Assembly: GCF_900177375.1 (NCBI RefSeq)
Contig: NZ_FWZU01000004.1
Coordinates: 434,001-498,000, forward strand
Direction of reading: 5' to 3'
DNA length: 64,000 nt
Source: Desulfovibrio gilichinskyi
GTDB lineage: Bacteria > Desulfobacterota > Desulfovibrionia > Desulfovibrionales > Desulfovibrionaceae
Position 1 is the stretch's first letter. Each line of letters opens with the position of its first letter. The translations under genes were made by a program, and so were the position numbers. The notes under the pieces are model-generated. The model did not search any database. It saw nothing but the letters and a program-made list of their open reading frames with translations, and had not been told where the DNA came from. Below, in pieces: positions 25,431 through 35,167 of the stretch.

Positions 25431-26441
25431 ATGAAATTTTCCCGTATCGGTTTAGTCAGTTTATTGATCCTCATGTCGGCCTCGTTTGTACAGGCGGGGA
25501 CTTTGCAGGACGTTCAGAAAGAAGGGTATCTTAAATGTGGAACGCACATTGAAAATCCCGGATTTTCCGCTTTAAACAGCAAAGGCGAACGTATCGGTTT
25601 TGATGTGGACTTTATGCGCGCCGTTGCCGCAGCTGTGAACGTTAAAGAAATTAAGTTCACTCCTCTTACTTCCAAAGAAAGACTGCCTGCTTTGCAGTCC
25701 GGTGAAGTAGATCTGCTTATCCGTACTACCACCTTTACCATGAGCCGCGATGTCAAACTCGGACTCGATACCACTGTTACAACTCTTTATGACGGACAGG
25801 GGCTTATGGTTCGTAAGTCACTCGGTGTCAAGAGTGCTAAAGAGCTGGACGGAGCCTCCATCTGTCTGCAGACAGGTTCTACAACCGAACTGAACGTAGC
25901 TGACTACTTTCGCAAAAATCATATGAACTTTACCCCTGTTGTTTTTGATAAGCAGGCTGACGTTCGTAAAGCCTATGACGCAGGTCGCTGTGACGTTCAC
26001 ACTACTGATATTTCCGGTCTGGCAGCTCAGCGTTCTTTGATGAAGAATCCTGATGAACACATCATCCTTCCTGAAGTTATTTCTAAAGAACCTCTCGGAC
26101 CTTTTGTTCGTCAGGGTGACGATCAGTGGGCTAATGTGGTTCGCTGGACTATCAATTTGACTATTGCTGCTGAAGAAATGGGCGTTACTCAAGCAAATGT
26201 TGAAGACATGTATGCAAACAGCACAGACCCAGAAATTCAGCGGATGCTCGGTAAAACAGGTTCACTTTGGACAGATTTAGGTCTTGATCAGGGAGCTCCG
26301 GTCCGCGTGATTAAAGCTGTTGGGAACTATGGAGAAATCTTTGAACGTAACCTTGGTTCTAAGACTCCGCTCCGCATGGAACGCGGCCTTAATGCTCTTT
26401 GGACCAACGGCGGCTTGATGTATTCTCCTCCTTTCCGTTAA
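25431..26441 (+). CDS. aapJ: Aap-type amino-acid periplasmic binding protein
   Basis: About 336 residues with a signal peptide (MKFSRIGLVSLLILMSASFVQA) and the type-II binding fold of the general L-amino acid importer (TLQDVQKEGYLKCGTHI, GFDVDFMRAVAAAV, DLLIRTTTFTMSRD). The ATG at 25431 fits the signal peptide; an ATG at 25392 adds a glycine-rich leader with no function I can see. It heads a four-gene aapJQMP operon and is separated from aapQ by a terminator-like hairpin, as expected for an abundant binding protein. Confidence 0.9.
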   Translation: MKFSRIGLVSLLILMSASFVQAGTLQDVQKEGYLKCGTHIENPGFSALNSKGERIGFDVDFMRAVAAAVNVKEIKFTPLTSKERLPALQSGEVDLLIRTTTFTMSRDVKLGLDTTVTTLYDGQGLMVRKSLGVKSAKELDGASICLQTGSTTELNVADYFRKNHMNFTPVVFDKQADVRKAYDAGRCDVHTTDISGLAAQRSLMKNPDEHIILPEVISKEPLGPFVRQGDDQWANVVRWTINLTIAAEEMGVTQANVEDMYANSTDPEIQRMLGKTGSLWTDLGLDQGAPVRVIKAVGNYGEIFERNLGSKTPLRMERGLNALWTNGGLMYSPPFR

Positions 26442-26457
26442 ATATAAAGATGATGAT

Positions 26458-26490
26458 CCGCGTCAGGTGAGAGCCTGACGCGGTTTTTTT
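26458..26490 (+). terminator. Attenuating terminator between aapJ and aapQ
   Basis: CCGCGTCAGG-TGAGAG-CCTGACGCGG followed by TTTTTTT. It is a textbook terminator but sits inside the operon, so partial read-through must feed the permease genes. Confidence 0.85.
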
Positions 26491-26502
26491 AAAGGTTATA
26501 TC

Positions 26503-27879
26503 ATGTCCCATAGCTCAGCACCGCAAAAGGCTGTATTTTGGCGTAATCCGCAAGTAAGAATCTGGAGTTTTCAGATTTTAATGCTTGCCGCTTTCATCTG
26601 GCTTGCTGTTTCCATGTACGAGAACACCCTTATTAATCTGGGAACTCGAGGCATCAGTTCCGGTTTCGGATTTCTTAAAAACGAAGCAGGCTTTCGCATT
26701 GGAGAATCCTCCGGAATACCTTTGCCGCAAGGCGGGGTCCTTTGGTTTCTGCTCAGCCTTGTAACAGGGCTTTGTATTTCGAAGTTTATTTCCAGTTATC
26801 AAAAGAAAATTTCCGGCGGTTCATTAAATTGCAAGTGGCTGTCAATTTGCCTTTTTTTCAGCGTGGCCCTTCCGGTTCTCACACTTTACTTTTTCAGAAA
26901 CAGTATTGAAATTATCCACTACTCAGAGTCCTCAAGTTATACTCTGGCTCTTGCTGTCGGTTTGGTGAATACTCTCAAAGTTACGGTAATAGGATGCGTG
27001 GCCTCGACCTTTTTGGGGCTGCTGATTGCGCTCGGTCGTTTGTCGCCTAACTGGCTGCTAAGTCGTCTCTGCCGCTGGTATGTGGAACTTAACCGCAATC
27101 TGCCGTTGCTCCTCCAACTTTTTTTCTGGTATTTTATAGTCCTGCAACAGTTGCCGAATGTCCGCCGATCCATCAATCTAGGCGGCTGGATATTTCTTAA
27201 TAAGCGCGGTCTTTTTCTGCCGGCTTTAGTTCCGCAGGGCGGAGCATGGGCTTTTTCTATAGCTGTTATTCTTGCTCTTGCTGGAGTTGTTGTCATCTTC
27301 CGCCGTTCAAACCGTCTCCTTAATGATACAGGTACTCCGGGTAAAATTCTTCTTCCTTCGCTTGGACTGCTTATCGGTCTGCCCGCGTTGGTATGGCTTA
27401 TTTCAGGTCAGCCTTTCACTTTAGACTTTCCGGTTTTCAAGGGATTCAATTTCCATGGCGGAACCGGATTAACGCCTGAATTTACAGCTCTTGTTGTCGG
27501 TCTCACAATCTACGTTTCGGCATTTAATGCGGAAATTATCCGTTCCGGCATTCAGGCCGTTTCCAAAGGTCAGCGTGAAGCGGCTCGCGCTCTGGCCATG
27601 AAAGAAACGCAGGTTATGCGCATAGTCATTCTGCCGCAGGCTATGCGTATCATAGTTCCTCCCATTACCAGTGAATATTTGGCTATTGCCAAGAACAGTT
27701 CGCTGGCTGTCGCCATCGGATATCCAGATTTTGTCAGTATCGGCGGGACCATTCTTAATCAGTCCGGACAGGCCGTGGAGATCGTTGGAATCTGGATGGG
27801 AGTTTACCTGTGCATTTCCCTGCTGATTTCAATGGGAATGAATATTTACAATAGCAAAGTCGCTTTAGTGGAGAGATAG
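26503..27879 (+). CDS. aapQ: Aap-type ABC permease Q
   Basis: 458 residues with about eight membrane helices. The N-terminal third holds an extra pair of helices and a periplasmic loop typical of AapQ, and the C-terminal BPD_transp_1 domain carries the EAA motif region (GQREAARALAMKETQVMRIVILPQAMR). Forms the channel with AapM. Its stop is 2 bp before the next start. Confidence 0.9.
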   Translation: MSHSSAPQKAVFWRNPQVRIWSFQILMLAAFIWLAVSMYENTLINLGTRGISSGFGFLKNEAGFRIGESSGIPLPQGGVLWFLLSLVTGLCISKFISSYQKKISGGSLNCKWLSICLFFSVALPVLTLYFFRNSIEIIHYSESSSYTLALAVGLVNTLKVTVIGCVASTFLGLLIALGRLSPNWLLSRLCRWYVELNRNLPLLLQLFFWYFIVLQQLPNVRRSINLGGWIFLNKRGLFLPALVPQGGAWAFSIAVILALAGVVVIFRRSNRLLNDTGTPGKILLPSLGLLIGLPALVWLISGQPFTLDFPVFKGFNFHGGTGLTPEFTALVVGLTIYVSAFNAEIIRSGIQAVSKGQREAARALAMKETQVMRIVILPQAMRIIVPPITSEYLAIAKNSSLAVAIGYPDFVSIGGTILNQSGQAVEIVGIWMGVYLCISLLISMGMNIYNSKVALVER

Positions 27880-27881
27880 GA

Positions 27882-28967
27882 ATGGAACAAAATATACCCG
27901 ACAGTCTCCCTCCGATAACTCAAATCGGTGTGCTGGGCTGGATTCGCAAAAATCTGTTCTTTCCATGGTATAACGGCATACTTACTGTCGTTTCCTGCTG
28001 GGTTATATGGTCGGCAGTAAGGCCGTTGTGGGAGTGGGGTGTTGTCAATGCATCCGTGACTCTTGATCCGGTCCTTGCAAAACAGCATTCCGGAGCGGCA
28101 TGGGGATTCATCCGTGATATGTGGCCCGTGTTCATGACTGGAGTTTATCCTGATGTTGAACGCTGGCGTCCGCTGGTGGCTTTGGTTTTGTTTGTTATGA
28201 TGGTCGGTATCAGTCTTGTTCATTCATTTCGCGGCTCCAGATGGATTCGTGTGCTTTGGCTGGCTTCTCCAATCGTGATTTTCATGCTGATATACGGAGG
28301 CGTTTTGGGTCTTCCGGTTGTCGGAACTCATTATTGGGGCGGATTAATGCTGACCATCATGCTCTCTGTTGTATCCATGCTGGCCGCTTTTCCTATCAGT
28401 GTACTTCTGGCACTCGGGCGTACTTCGAATATGCCTATCGCCAAGCCGTTTTGTGTGGCCTACATTGAGCTGATCCGCGGTGTTCCGTTGATCACTATTT
28501 TGTTTATGGCCTCGGTAGTGCTGCCGTTGTTTCTGCCTCCGGATATTAATCTTGATAAAGTACTTAGGGCCATGGTCGGTATCACCATGTTTTTTTCAGC
28601 CTATCTTGCTGAAAATATTCGCGGCGGTTTGCAAGGTGTAGGCAAGGGACAGTACGAAGCGGCGGATGCTTTAGGTATGAGCTACTGGAAAAAAACTATT
28701 GTAGTAATACTGCCGCAGGCACTTCGCATAGTCATTCCGCCAATGGTTAATAACTTTATCGGAATTTTAAAAGATACATCCCTTGTCGGTATTGTTGGGC
28801 TGGTCGATCTGCTTCAGATAGCTTTTGCTACCACCTCCAACCCGAAATGGTTCGGCAGACTTGAAGAAGCATACGTGTTTATAGCATTCTGGTACTGGAT
28901 TCTTTGCTATGGACTTTCCTGCTACAGCCGTCACCTTGAAAAGAAAATACCCTCCGCAAGTAAATAG
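27882..28967 (+). CDS. aapM: Aap-type ABC permease M
   Basis: 361 residues with N-terminal helices plus a BPD_transp_1 domain ([18 protein letters not shown] and coupling loop [16 protein letters not shown]). Partner of the preceding permease in a polar amino acid importer. Coupled tightly to aapQ and followed after 11 bp by the ATPase gene. Confidence 0.9.
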   Translation: MEQNIPDSLPPITQIGVLGWIRKNLFFPWYNGILTVVSCWVIWSAVRPLWEWGVVNASVTLDPVLAKQHSGAAWGFIRDMWPVFMTGVYPDVERWRPLVALVLFVMMVGISLVHSFRGSRWIRVLWLASPIVIFMLIYGGVLGLPVVGTHYWGGLMLTIMLSVVSMLAAFPISVLLALGRTSNMPIAKPFCVAYIELIRGVPLITILFMASVVLPLFLPPDINLDKVLRAMVGITMFFSAYLAENIRGGLQGVGKGQYEAADALGMSYWKKTIVVILPQALRIVIPPMVNNFIGILKDTSLVGIVGLVDLLQIAFATTSNPKWFGRLEEAYVFIAFWYWILCYGLSCYSRHLEKKIPSASK

Positions 28968-28978
28968 AGGTAATTTAT

Positions 28979-29752
28979 ATGACTCAGATATATACCGCAG
29001 CCCATCTGGGCGATAAGCCTGTCATTATAGATATCAACGGGCTGAACAAATGGTACGACCAGTTTCACGTTCTTAAAGACATATCTTTGCAGGTTAGACA
29101 AGGCGAACGAGTGGTAGTATGCGGACCTTCCGGTTCCGGTAAATCCACTTTGATCCGTACTATCAACAGGCTTGAAGAACATCAGGAAGGAACGATTGAA
29201 GTTAACGGAACCATCCTGAATAACGATGTGAAGCATATTGAACAGATCCGCCGCGAGGTCGGGATGGTTTTCCAGCAGTTCAATCTGTTTCCGCACATGA
29301 CTATTCTGGATAACGTTATTTCCGGTCCGGTCCATGTTCGCAACATGGCGCGTAAGGATGCAATTGATATCGCTTACACCTATTTGAAACGTGTAGGAAT
29401 TGCCGAGCAGGCAAATAAGTTTCCGGGCCAGCTTTCCGGCGGACAGCAGCAGCGTGTGGCAATTGCCCGTGCGCTTGCTATGCAGCCGGAGGTTATGCTT
29501 TTTGATGAACCTACATCCGCGCTCGACCCTGAAATGATCAAAGAAGTTCTCGACGTAATGCGCGAACTGGCAGAGCAGGGAATGACTATGATTTGTGTAA
29601 CTCATGAAATGGGTTTTGCACGGGAAGTTGCCGACACCATGGTTTTCATGGATCGCGGACAGATCGTAGAGTACGCTCCGGTCAAAGAATTTTTCGCGGC
29701 TCCGAAAGAAGAAAGAAGCCGCATGTTTCTAGAGCAGATTCTTAACCACTAA
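28979..29752 (+). CDS. aapP: Aap/Gln-type ABC transporter ATPase
   Basis: 257 residues with Walker [11 protein letters not shown]-loop [12 protein letters not shown], signature [15 protein letters not shown], Walker [15 protein letters not shown] and H-loop VTHEM: the polar amino acid uptake (GlnQ/AapP) subfamily. SD GAGGTAATTT precedes the ATG. Last core gene of the importer; a phosphodiesterase gene follows 42 bp later in the same direction. Confidence 0.93.
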   Translation: MTQIYTAAHLGDKPVIIDINGLNKWYDQFHVLKDISLQVRQGERVVVCGPSGSGKSTLIRTINRLEEHQEGTIEVNGTILNNDVKHIEQIRREVGMVFQQFNLFPHMTILDNVISGPVHVRNMARKDAIDIAYTYLKRVGIAEQANKFPGQLSGGQQQRVAIARALAMQPEVMLFDEPTSALDPEMIKEVLDVMRELAEQGMTMICVTHEMGFAREVADTMVFMDRGQIVEYAPVKEFFAAPKEERSRMFLEQILNH

Positions 29753-29794
29753 TTCCTGACAAATTTCAGACTGTCATAAAATTGGAGACTTTTA

Positions 29795-30628
29795 TTGAAA
29801 CCTCTTTCACTTATAAATGATAAACCATTGATATGGGCTCATCGCGGCGGTCGTTCCCTTGCCCCGGAAAACACGCTTCAAGCACTGCGCAGAGGACATG
29901 AAGCCGGAGCTGACGGGTGGGAAACAGATGTACAGTTGACCAAAGACGGCGAGCTTATCATCTTGCATGATCTTAATCTGCTACGCACTACCAATGCAGG
30001 CGTGCATCCATTATTCAGGGCTAATCGTCCTGCTTTGCCGTGGCGTTTCACCCTTGAGGAAATTAAAAAGCTTTCAGCGAACGTTTTTCCGCGTAGATTC
30101 TGTCCGCCTCATTATAGTGAACAGCCGTGGAAGGAACTTCCTGAAACTGTGCACCCTGATTTAAGAGTGCCGACTCTTTCCGAGGCTCTGGATATCACTG
30201 CCGAACTTGGAATGTGGATTAATATTGAAATTAAAGATCTTTCACACGATGTTCCTGAAGAATTTAGTAAAACTGTAGTGAAGAAGGTTACTGATATGGT
30301 TCACGCCAAGGGCATGGATACACAGGTGATCATATCTTCTTTCAACCATGACTATATGCGTGAAAGTAAAATTGTAGCTCCGCAGATATTCACGGGAATA
30401 CTGACTCCGCATGAGTTCACGGGGGATCCCGTTGAAGCTGCAAAAGCGGTAAAGGCGGATGCATGGCATCCAGGGCTCCAGTTCCTTACAGGTGAAGTGA
30501 TTCAAAGAGTGCGCGAAGCCGGAATTGCTATCAATCCTTATACCGTTAACAAACCGGAAGATGTGTCCCGCCTAACCAAATGGGGCGTAACCGGACTCGT
30601 TACAGACTGTCCGCAGTCCATTCGCTAG
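29795..30628 (+). CDS. Glycerophosphodiester phosphodiesterase
   Basis: 277 residues, TTG start preceded by GGAG. The family motifs are visible: AHRGGRSLAPENT (catalytic HRG and PENT), GADGWETDVQLTKDG and ILHDLNLLRTT at the N-terminus, then INIEIK in the middle. No signal peptide, so it is cytoplasmic like UgpQ. It hydrolyses glycerophosphodiesters (for example glycerophosphocholine) to glycerol-3-phosphate and an alcohol. Co-orientation with the importer 42 bp upstream suggests one transcript. Because choline is one possible product and the window holds a choline lyase operon, a metabolic link is conceivable but unproven. Confidence 0.9.
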   Translation: MKPLSLINDKPLIWAHRGGRSLAPENTLQALRRGHEAGADGWETDVQLTKDGELIILHDLNLLRTTNAGVHPLFRANRPALPWRFTLEEIKKLSANVFPRRFCPPHYSEQPWKELPETVHPDLRVPTLSEALDITAELGMWINIEIKDLSHDVPEEFSKTVVKKVTDMVHAKGMDTQVIISSFNHDYMRESKIVAPQIFTGILTPHEFTGDPVEAAKAVKADAWHPGLQFLTGEVIQRVREAGIAINPYTVNKPEDVSRLTKWGVTGLVTDCPQSIR

Positions 30629-30647
30629 AAAATCGATAATTAATTCA

Positions 30648-30673
30648 ATCGCCGTTTCATGTGAAGCGGCGAT
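30648..30673. repeat. Long hairpin between convergent genes
   Basis: ATCGCCGTTTCA-TG-TGAAGCGGCGAT is a 12-bp stem with one wobble, without a clear T tail. It lies between the ends of the phosphodiesterase gene and the convergent YibE/F gene and may work as a weak terminator on both strands. Confidence 0.65.
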
Positions 30674-30679
30674 CGATTA

Positions 30680-31822
30680 CTAAGCTGCTGTTTGCCCATG
30701 AGTTTTTTTCTTTTCCGATACTCCGCATAAAATAACTCCAGCTATGAGAGCTGTTATCGGGGCGACCATCACCAAGCCTACGCTTCCGACCAAAGTCCGG
30801 AAAATCTCTGCCGCTACCAGCTTTAAATTAAGCATCCTTGTGAAGGTTGAACCTTTGGTTACAAACAGCATCAGCATCGTAAGATATCCGCCCGAATAGG
30901 CCAGCAGCAACGTCGTAGTCATAGTTCCTGTTACCATGCGTCCGACATTTATGCCTGAATGGATAAGTTCTTTTCGCCCTATATCGGGACGCTTTTTTAA
31001 TATTTCATTCATTGATGCCGTTATATCCATTGCAATATCCATTGCCGCTCCGGAAGCTCCGAGGATTACTGAAGAGTAGAAAATATCACGTAAATCAAGC
31101 GTATAGTGACCTGAAAAGATAAGCATTGCCGCAAAGGGGGAAGTCATTCCTTCCAGTCTGAGTTTTTCGCCGAAAAAGAGAGTCAGACCCAGTGCTAAAA
31201 GCAACCCGCAAAGAGTTCCAAGCGTTGCTATCAGCGTAACCTTACTAAATCCGGCTACCGAAGTAATGATGATTACCGTCAATAGAGTAAGAGTGATTAC
31301 CGTAAGCCAGATTGGGTTGTTTCCGGCAAGTAATCCAGGAATAAAGAATTGCCAGAGAATATAAAAGCTGGCTACAAAACTGAATAATGCCTTCAGACCG
31401 ATTGTGCGGGCGTAAATCAGAAGAATCAGGACGAAAAGTATAAACAGTACAAGTTCCCAGTCCTGCCGGTACTGGTTTACTGTTCGCGAATCTGCTGGAA
31501 TGCCGTTATGAATGCGCACGGCCATCAGCAGGGTATCCCCGGGGCTGTAAATCTCATCCATATCCGGCTGCCCTACCAGTTGATTTACCCCGACAACTTC
31601 TTTCCCCTTAGCTGGCCCCTCCATGAGAATAGCTGTGACGTGCTGAGTCCCGATTCGCGCTGTCCCCATATTTATAAGTGATGAATCATCAACTTTCGTC
31701 GCGACTGCTCGCAGTTCGTATACATCCGGCTGTGTATCACGGCCGGCCTCTTCATGTTGCAGCAGAGCTACCATGCCGATAATCATCATGGTTACAATAA
31801 CCGGAGTAGCAAACCGTTTCAT
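30680..31822 (-). CDS. YibE/F-family membrane protein
   Basis: About 380 residues with an N-terminal membrane anchor, a periplasmic domain of ~110 residues, then seven or so helices containing the family hallmarks (SFVASFYILWQFFIPGLL; SVILGASGAAMDIAMDIT; TMTTTLLLAYSGGYL). The biochemical function of YibE/F proteins is not established; a transport role has been suggested. I start at 31822, where GAGGG precedes the ATG; longer frames run back through the hairpin after the phosphatase gene. It probably shares the phosphatase promoter by read-through. Confidence 0.85.
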   Translation of the reverse strand: MKRFATPVIVTMMIIGMVALLQHEEAGRDTQPDVYELRAVATKVDDSSLINMGTARIGTQHVTAILMEGPAKGKEVVGVNQLVGQPDMDEIYSPGDTLLMAVRIHNGIPADSRTVNQYRQDWELVLFILFVLILLIYARTIGLKALFSFVASFYILWQFFIPGLLAGNNPIWLTVITLTLLTVIIITSVAGFSKVTLIATLGTLCGLLLALGLTLFFGEKLRLEGMTSPFAAMLIFSGHYTLDLRDIFYSSVILGASGAAMDIAMDITASMNEILKKRPDIGRKELIHSGINVGRMVTGTMTTTLLLAYSGGYLTMLMLFVTKGSTFTRMLNLKLVAAEIFRTLVGSVGLVMVAPITALIAGVILCGVSEKKKTHGQTAA

Positions 31823-31842
31823 AACTGCCCTCATAATAGTAA

Positions 31843-31868
31843 AAGGTCCCCGCAAGTGCAGGGACCTT
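31843..31868 (-). terminator. Terminator/attenuator after the alkaline phosphatase gene
   Basis: On the minus strand AAGGTCCC-N10-GGGACCTT followed by TTTT. It lies between the phosphatase stop and the YibE/F start. Confidence 0.75.
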
Positions 31869-31906
31869 GGAATTAATCGTGTAATAGACTGGAATAGAAA
31901 CAATAA

Positions 31907-33460
31907 TTAATTATTGTAAGGAATCTTGGAGTATTCTTCCTGAGGTCCGAAGGTGTTACCCAAAAGAGCCTTGGAATCGGTTTTCTTAACATCTGAAAGC
32001 TTAACGTTCATGATTGCGGCAATTTTGGTAGGGATATCAGTGTTATCGATAAACCCGCTGAATTTCTCGGAGCCGGAACCAATTGCAGAAGCTGGAATAA
32101 ATGTTCCTGTGTGTACAAAGGAAGTCCAGAAGATACGAGCTCTCTGAGAGACTAAGTCTGTTACCGCAACCATGGTCGGTGTGTAAGAATAACCGTAACG
32201 GACTTTTTCTTTTGCAGGCAGAGACTGGTTTTTATCCTGAACATCCATTGCGTTATTCAGAATCTTGTCTTCGCTTGGAGTGCGGTCAGTCAAACCCCAT
32301 TTTGATTCAGCGTACTTAATGAATGTTTCATGGCGTTTAGCAATATCTGATTCTTTTTCGGCGAGCTTATTGTAAAACTTGTCGAGATTGTCTTCTGCAG
32401 AAACAGTGACATTTTCCAGTTCCTTAAGATCAAGGAAGTATCCGTTTTGATCAAGAGAGATACCGAGTGCAACTCCGCCTGTTTCATGGTCTGCTGCGGT
32501 AACGATTAAAGTTTCTTTAGGATGTTTTTTATAGAAATCGAAAGCAACTTTGACAGCTTCATCCATGGCAAGTGTGTCCAAAATTACTGATTTTGCGTCA
32601 TGGGCATGTGCTGCGTGGTCAATACGTCCGCCTTCAATCATCATAAAGAAAGGTTTCTGCTGTGCGGAAAGGACTTCTACACCTTTTTCAGTAAGTTCAC
32701 TGAGTGCAGGAATTTTGTCTTTTTCAAGTTTGCTGTTGCGGCGTTCAACTTCATAAGGAATATGGCTTGCTGCTAAGGATGCAAAAACTTTTTCCCCTTT
32801 TTTCGCTTTATAAGCACGGAATCCATCACGGGCGGACTCGCCTACAAAGAGTTTGTATCCATTATCTGCAAACATTTTTACAACGTCCAGATTATCTTTA
32901 CGTTTGGATTTTAGCCCCTGAGCGTTATCCTTGGAAACAAAGTGACGATAACCGCCACCTGCAAAGTAATCGAATTTGGAGTTAGCCTGATCGACTGCAA
33001 TTGCATTTTCTGCGTCACGGTCAGTGTTATGCGCTGAAAATGATGCTGGCGTTGCATGTGTCAAACGGGTTGTTGTTACAATACCGACTGCATAGCCTTT
33101 ATCTCTGGCTGCTTCAGCAATTGTTTTGATGTCTGCGCCGCTTGGGAGTTTTCCGATGTATCCGTTGGTTGTTTTGAATCCACAGGCAAGAGCTGTTCCG
33201 CCGGCGGCAGAGTCGGTAACAAGAGTGTTGTCTGAAAATGTGGTGACCAGTGCAGAATAAGGGAAGCTGTTCATAACAAGTTTAGCTTCAGGGTTGGCAG
33301 TTTCCATTTTGTAGTAATATTCTGCAGCCATACGCTGTGTGGGCCCGAGGCCGTCACCGATAAAGTAAAATACATACTTCGGTGCTGCGGCAAATGCTGC
33401 TACCGCCAGCATGGTAATACAGACGGTTATAATTGAAATACGAATAGTTTTTCTAAGCAT
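31907..33460 (-). CDS. phoA: Alkaline phosphatase (PhoA family)
   Basis: 517 residues with a signal peptide (MLRKTIRISIITVCITMLAV, cleavage after AFA). Active-site elements: FYFIGDG (metal Asp), DSAAGGTALACG with the nucleophilic Ser, IEGGRIDHAAHAHD, AADHETGG and the late HTGTFIPASA. It is a periplasmic phosphomonoesterase of the PF00245 family. I start at 33460, where AAGGAATGAGAAC precedes the ATG and the signal peptide begins; a frame from 33547 adds 29 non-signal residues. Expected to be phosphate-starvation controlled; no consensus Pho box was certain. Confidence 0.92.
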   Translation of the reverse strand: MLRKTIRISIITVCITMLAVAAFAAAPKYVFYFIGDGLGPTQRMAAEYYYKMETANPEAKLVMNSFPYSALVTTFSDNTLVTDSAAGGTALACGFKTTNGYIGKLPSGADIKTIAEAARDKGYAVGIVTTTRLTHATPASFSAHNTDRDAENAIAVDQANSKFDYFAGGGYRHFVSKDNAQGLKSKRKDNLDVVKMFADNGYKLFVGESARDGFRAYKAKKGEKVFASLAASHIPYEVERRNSKLEKDKIPALSELTEKGVEVLSAQQKPFFMMIEGGRIDHAAHAHDAKSVILDTLAMDEAVKVAFDFYKKHPKETLIVTAADHETGGVALGISLDQNGYFLDLKELENVTVSAEDNLDKFYNKLAEKESDIAKRHETFIKYAESKWGLTDRTPSEDKILNNAMDVQDKNQSLPAKEKVRYGYSYTPTMVAVTDLVSQRARIFWTSFVHTGTFIPASAIGSGSEKFSGFIDNTDIPTKIAAIMNVKLSDVKKTDSKALLGNTFGPQEEYSKIPYNN

Positions 33461-33838
33461 GTTCTCATTCCTTACAAATTTAAAGTTGCCTCGCGTCGGG
33501 GACCATTCCCCGGGCATATCCCACCCTGCGGTAGAGATATTCAACATGAGCTGTTTAGCTTAATCTGTTTAATTAAGCTTTGTGAAAAAACGTTTCATTA
33601 ACGCATTCATAATCATGCTTCATTTGTTATTTATTCTGACTCGAATATTTAACAAACTTGTGAAACAGATTGCAGTTACTCATATTATAAATTTGTTATC
33701 ACCTCAATATAAAAAAGCAATTTAGGCTGAGGACGATTAATCTATTTAATACAAATTTGTATTAAAATGTTAATGGGATCAAAAAAGGATATGGTACTCA
33801 ATTGACGGAAAGCAAATACAGTTATTGTGGGAATGAGT
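33461..33838. other. Intergenic region upstream of the phosphatase gene
   Basis: About 380 bp. The only clear structure is a direct repeat CTGTTTAGCTTAA (33551-33563) and CTGTTTAATTAA (33565-33576), 14 bp apart, 90 bp upstream of the phosphatase start. It loosely recalls a Pho box but the period is too long. The rest is AT-rich without features. Confidence 0.35.
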
Positions 33839-34882
33839 TTAGGTGAGGGATGTTTCCTCAGCTGTATGCTGCTCTTTTATTGAAAGGATCTGCCCAATAT
33901 TTGCAAAGAAAATATCAATCAGTTTGGGATCAAAATGTTTTCCTTGTTCGTTTAAAAGTAAATCAAAAGCCTGTTCTACAGGCCATGCCTCTTTGTAAGG
34001 ACGGTTAGAAGTTAATGCATCAAATACATCTGCAACAGCGACAATGCGACCTTCAATAGGAATGTTCTCGCCGCAAAGTCCTTCGGGGTAGCCTTGTCCA
34101 TTCCATTTTTCATGATGGGTTAACGCAACGGTTCTGGCTGCACGCAAAAGAGCATTGTCATGGACGCCGATTATTTTCCCGCCGATTAAAGTGTGTGTTT
34201 TCATTATTTCCCATTCATCGGAGGTAAGCTTTCCCGGTTTGAGGAGAATGCTGTCAGGTATGCCTATTTTTCCTACATCGTGCATAGGTGCTGCGTTAAG
34301 CAGTATGTCCGCTTCGCTGTTTGAGAAACCGAAACCTTTTGCAATTGTGTGGCTGTATTTACTCATGCGCAGAATATGCTGACCTGTCTCATTGTCTTTG
34401 AATTCTGCAGCGATTCCAAGTCGACGAATGACTTCCAGTCTGGTTGAATATAAATCTTTGGTTCTTTCAGCAACCTGACGCTCCAAAAGAAGATTGTGGT
34501 TCAATAAAGCTAAATGAGTTTTTATCCGTGCCTTAACAACCAGAGGATGAATAGGTTTGGTAATATAGTCTACTGCTCCAAGTTCAAAACCTAGAGTTTC
34601 ATCCCCACCATCATTTTTCGCCGTTACAAAAATTACAGGAATATTTTTTGTTTTAATTTGTGATTTAATCCTGCGGCATACTTCATACCCGTCCATCTCC
34701 GGCATCATAACGTCGAGCAGGATAATATCCGGAGGTTCGGAAGAGTTAACTACCTCCAAAGCTTTTTTACCATTTATGGCCACTTTTACTCTGTAGTCAT
34801 TTTTGAGGATTGTAACGAGCGTCTCGATGTTACTGGCAATGTCGTCTACCACTAGAACTGTCTGAGGTATGTACTCAGTCAT
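33839..34882 (-). CDS. Response regulator with HD-GYP domain (c-di-GMP phosphodiesterase)
   Basis: 347 residues. Residues 1-125 are a receiver domain (VLVVDDIASN, LLDVMMPEMDG, FVTAKNDG, ITKPIHP). Residues ~150-335 are an HD-GYP domain with the metal-binding APMHDVGKIGIPD, the HTLIGG segment, HHEKWNGQGYP and DVFDALTSNRPYKEAW. Such proteins degrade cyclic di-GMP when phosphorylated. It is transcribed away from a hybrid kinase gene 285 bp to the right, a plausible cognate partner. Confidence 0.92.
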   Translation of the reverse strand: MTEYIPQTVLVVDDIASNIETLVTILKNDYRVKVAINGKKALEVVNSSEPPDIILLDVMMPEMDGYEVCRRIKSQIKTKNIPVIFVTAKNDGGDETLGFELGAVDYITKPIHPLVVKARIKTHLALLNHNLLLERQVAERTKDLYSTRLEVIRRLGIAAEFKDNETGQHILRMSKYSHTIAKGFGFSNSEADILLNAAPMHDVGKIGIPDSILLKPGKLTSDEWEIMKTHTLIGGKIIGVHDNALLRAARTVALTHHEKWNGQGYPEGLCGENIPIEGRIVAVADVFDALTSNRPYKEAWPVEQAFDLLLNEQGKHFDPKLIDIFFANIGQILSIKEQHTAEETSLT

Positions 34883-35167
34883 TTTTTAAATTTCCTTATT
34901 GGTTCAATTTAAAAGAGAAGGATGAATATATACATGAATTTTATGTATTATCATGGGATAACTAAGTATTTATTGTACCAAGTTGTTATAACGTAGCAGT
35001 ATTTTGATTTAAAATCACTTAATACAGCAAAAAAATGGATCAAAAATTGTATTTTCCCGGTAAGAGTTGCTAGTGAGTATATAATTTTAGTTTAAATAAA
35101 TTTGTCTTTATGATATATAGTATAATACTATATCTATGTCTGCTCAATATCTTTTAAGGGCTTTAAT

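Noticed and set aside
33551-33576. Pho box upstream of the alkaline phosphatase
   Set aside because: The CTGTTTA repeats are 14 bp apart instead of the 11 bp period of Pho boxes and the hexamers differ; not supported.
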